A stretch of 41,342 nucleotides of DNA from an uncultured Arenicella sp. (lineage in GTDB: Bacteria > Pseudomonadota > Gammaproteobacteria > Arenicellales > Arenicellaceae): contig CALAKU010000059.1 of assembly GCA_937922925.1 (NCBI GenBank), forward strand, positions 1 to 41,342, given 5' to 3'. Below, piece after piece: positions 40,105-41,342 of this stretch. The position numbers and the translations under genes are program-made. Positions within the stretch are counted from its first letter, which is position 1. Each line of letters opens with the position of its first letter. Below the pieces are notes generated by a model that worked only from the letters and a program-made list of their open reading frames with translations, ran no database searches and was not told where the DNA came from.

Positions 40105-41342
40105 ATCAAATCGTTTTCAGCACTAATTAGAAAAGACTGGCGCTTGCTCCTGTTCGGCTTCGGATTGATGTTTTGCTCGAGCCCAGGGCAGACCTACTTT
40201 ATCTCTTTGTTTAATGGAGAAATAAGGCAAGCACTTAGTTTATCGCACGGCGAACTTGGAACCATATACAGCCTCGCGACCTTGGGCAGTGCCTTTCTCT
40301 TATTGCGCACAGGAAGCTTGATTGACCGCTTCCCGTTGCATCAAGTGGCTCTGTGTATTGCGGTGCTTTTAGCTGGGGCCGGTCTTTTACTCGCAAACAG
40401 TTATCACTGGCCAACGCTCTTCATCGCCTTTTTACTATTGAGGCAACTAGGCCAAGGCTTAACCTCGATGACGGCGTCGACGGCAATGATGCGTTATTTG
40501 CCTGAAGATAAAGCCAAAGCAAATGCCATTTCAAATATGGGATATTCCTTTGCCGAGGCAACCATGCCAAGCGTTATCGTGCTTCTAATTGCGACCGTTT
40601 CTTGGCGACCCAGTTGGGCTTACATCGGCCTAGCTGTGATTGTAGTGATGACCGCCTTAGTGACTCTGCTCAAGCATAGCCATCAAACTCAGGGCTGCGG
40701 CGATGCTGAGATACAAAATCAATCGAGAACTCAAGATGCCACCAGACAGAGTCCTCAAAAGCAATGGACTCGCCCTGAAGTGCTAAGAGACCCATTTTTT
40801 TACCTGTTTATTCCCGGATTAATGTCTAACTCAATGCTTTATACGGGCTTTATGTTTCATCAAATCCATTTGGTGGAATCAAAACAGTGGTCATTACCGT
40901 TCTGGGGCAGCATGTATGCGCTGTTTTCAGTCACATCCATTGTGTCGATGCTGTTCATTGGCGGCCTCGCTGACAAAATTGGAGCGGTGAGACTCGCACC
41001 TTGGGCAAGCTTGCCTGTGGGCATTGGCCTATTGGTTTTAAGCTTCGGTAACTCAACATGGGTAGCGGCGCTGTTTATGATGTTGATGGCGATATCGACA
41101 GGCGCTCAAGGCGCACTGAGCGCGCCGTTTTTCTCCGAACGCTACGGTGTTAAACATTTTGCGTCGATCAAATCGCTAGGGGCATTCGCCATGATGATTA
41201 TGACCGCCAGCTCGCCAATCGTCCTTGGCTTATTTTTCGATGCAGGCGTCTCGCTAGAGAGCTTGGCTGTCGCAGGCTCAATTTACGCCGCAACAGCCAC
41301 TCTCATTTCCTATTTAGCGTACCGTTTGAGTACAAAAACGAA
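40105..41342 (+). CDS. MFS transporter, 3' end beyond the window
   Basis: The open frame encodes at least 412 residues and has no stop before the window end. It starts RKDWRLLLFGFGLMFCSSPGQ and continues with about 11 hydrophobic helices, a cytoplasmic central loop rich in Q/S, and typical MFS loop motifs (GGLADKIGAVRLAP). The most natural start is not ATG: an ATC at 40105 follows AGAGG by five bases and gives I-K-S-F-S-A-L-I-R-K-D-W, the length expected before the first helix. The next in-frame ATG (40168) would remove most of helix 1. It may import or export an organic acid linked to the neighbouring aldehyde dehydrogenase, but this is inference. Confidence 0.85.
   Translation, partial: MKSFSALIRKDWRLLLFGFGLMFCSSPGQTYFISLFNGEIRQALSLSHGELGTIYSLATLGSAFLLLRTGSLIDRFPLHQVALCIAVLLAGAGLLLANSYHWPTLFIAFLLLRQLGQGLTSMTASTAMMRYLPEDKAKANAISNMGYSFAEATMPSVIVLLIATVSWRPSWAYIGLAVIVVMTALVTLLKHSHQTQGCGDAEIQNQSRTQDATRQSPQKQWTRPEVLRDPFFYLFIPGLMSNSMLYTGFMFHQIHLVESKQWSLPFWGSMYALFSVTSIVSMLFIGGLADKIGAVRLAPWASLPVGIGLLVLSFGNSTWVAALFMMLMAISTGAQGALSAPFFSERYGVKHFASIKSLGAFAMMIMTASSPIVLGLFFDAGVSLESLAVAGSIYAATATLISYLAYRLSTKT

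Overview
The window comes from a Gram-negative bacterium, most likely a marine gammaproteobacterium. It encodes Wza-type capsule export, lipoboxed outer-membrane lipoproteins, MltD, NhaB, the methyltransferase-rnhA-dnaQ block and a DMSP demethylase. Every gene call rests on reading the sequence and on remembered family motifs; no database search was possible.

Left end (1-1020): tRNA-Ala(GGC) and tRNA-Glu(UUC), separated by a 58-bp tandem repeat. They are followed by about 570 bp without a convincing gene, holding degenerate copies of the tRNA-Glu 3' flank and two runs of hairpins in the same order but with different stem sequences.

Exopolysaccharide island (1021-13783): a bifunctional WecG/phosphoglycosyl-transferase fusion and a nucleotidyltransferase-like gene on the minus strand. 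Diverging from them are wza, a Wzz-like gene, a polymerase/ligase and a GT2 glycosyltransferase. Converging from the right is a tightly packed minus-strand operon: a BldC/MerR-type HTH-receiver regulator, an H-NOX (NO/O2-type heme sensor), a soluble hybrid histidine kinase, a flippase and a second GT2. AT-rich direct repeats of TGATAAT with a 9-bp period lie in both key promoters, so the regulator may control both itself and the polysaccharide genes. This looks like a self-contained gas-responsive polysaccharide switch and is the strongest candidate for an undescribed system here.

Middle (13840-28500): a broken FG-GAP gene, nhaB, a pentapeptide-repeat protein, methyltransferase-rnhA-dnaQ, mltD, rimI with a UDG-like gene at the holD position, an ArsC/Spx-like protein, a delta-class carbonic anhydrase lipoprotein, a rhomboid protease, fghA, and a secreted lipase-like hydrolase with a membrane-anchored partner.

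Right end (28866-41342): a five-gene operon dmdA-metY-hydrolase-HCDH/ECH fusion-acyl-CoA ligase. It appears to demethylate dimethylsulfoniopropionate, activate and break down the methylmercaptopropionate product, and capture methanethiol into methionine. Malonyl-CoA decarboxylase diverges from it. Further right are a GcvA-like LysR regulator, a semialdehyde dehydrogenase, and an MFS transporter that runs off the window and appears to start at a rare ATC codon.
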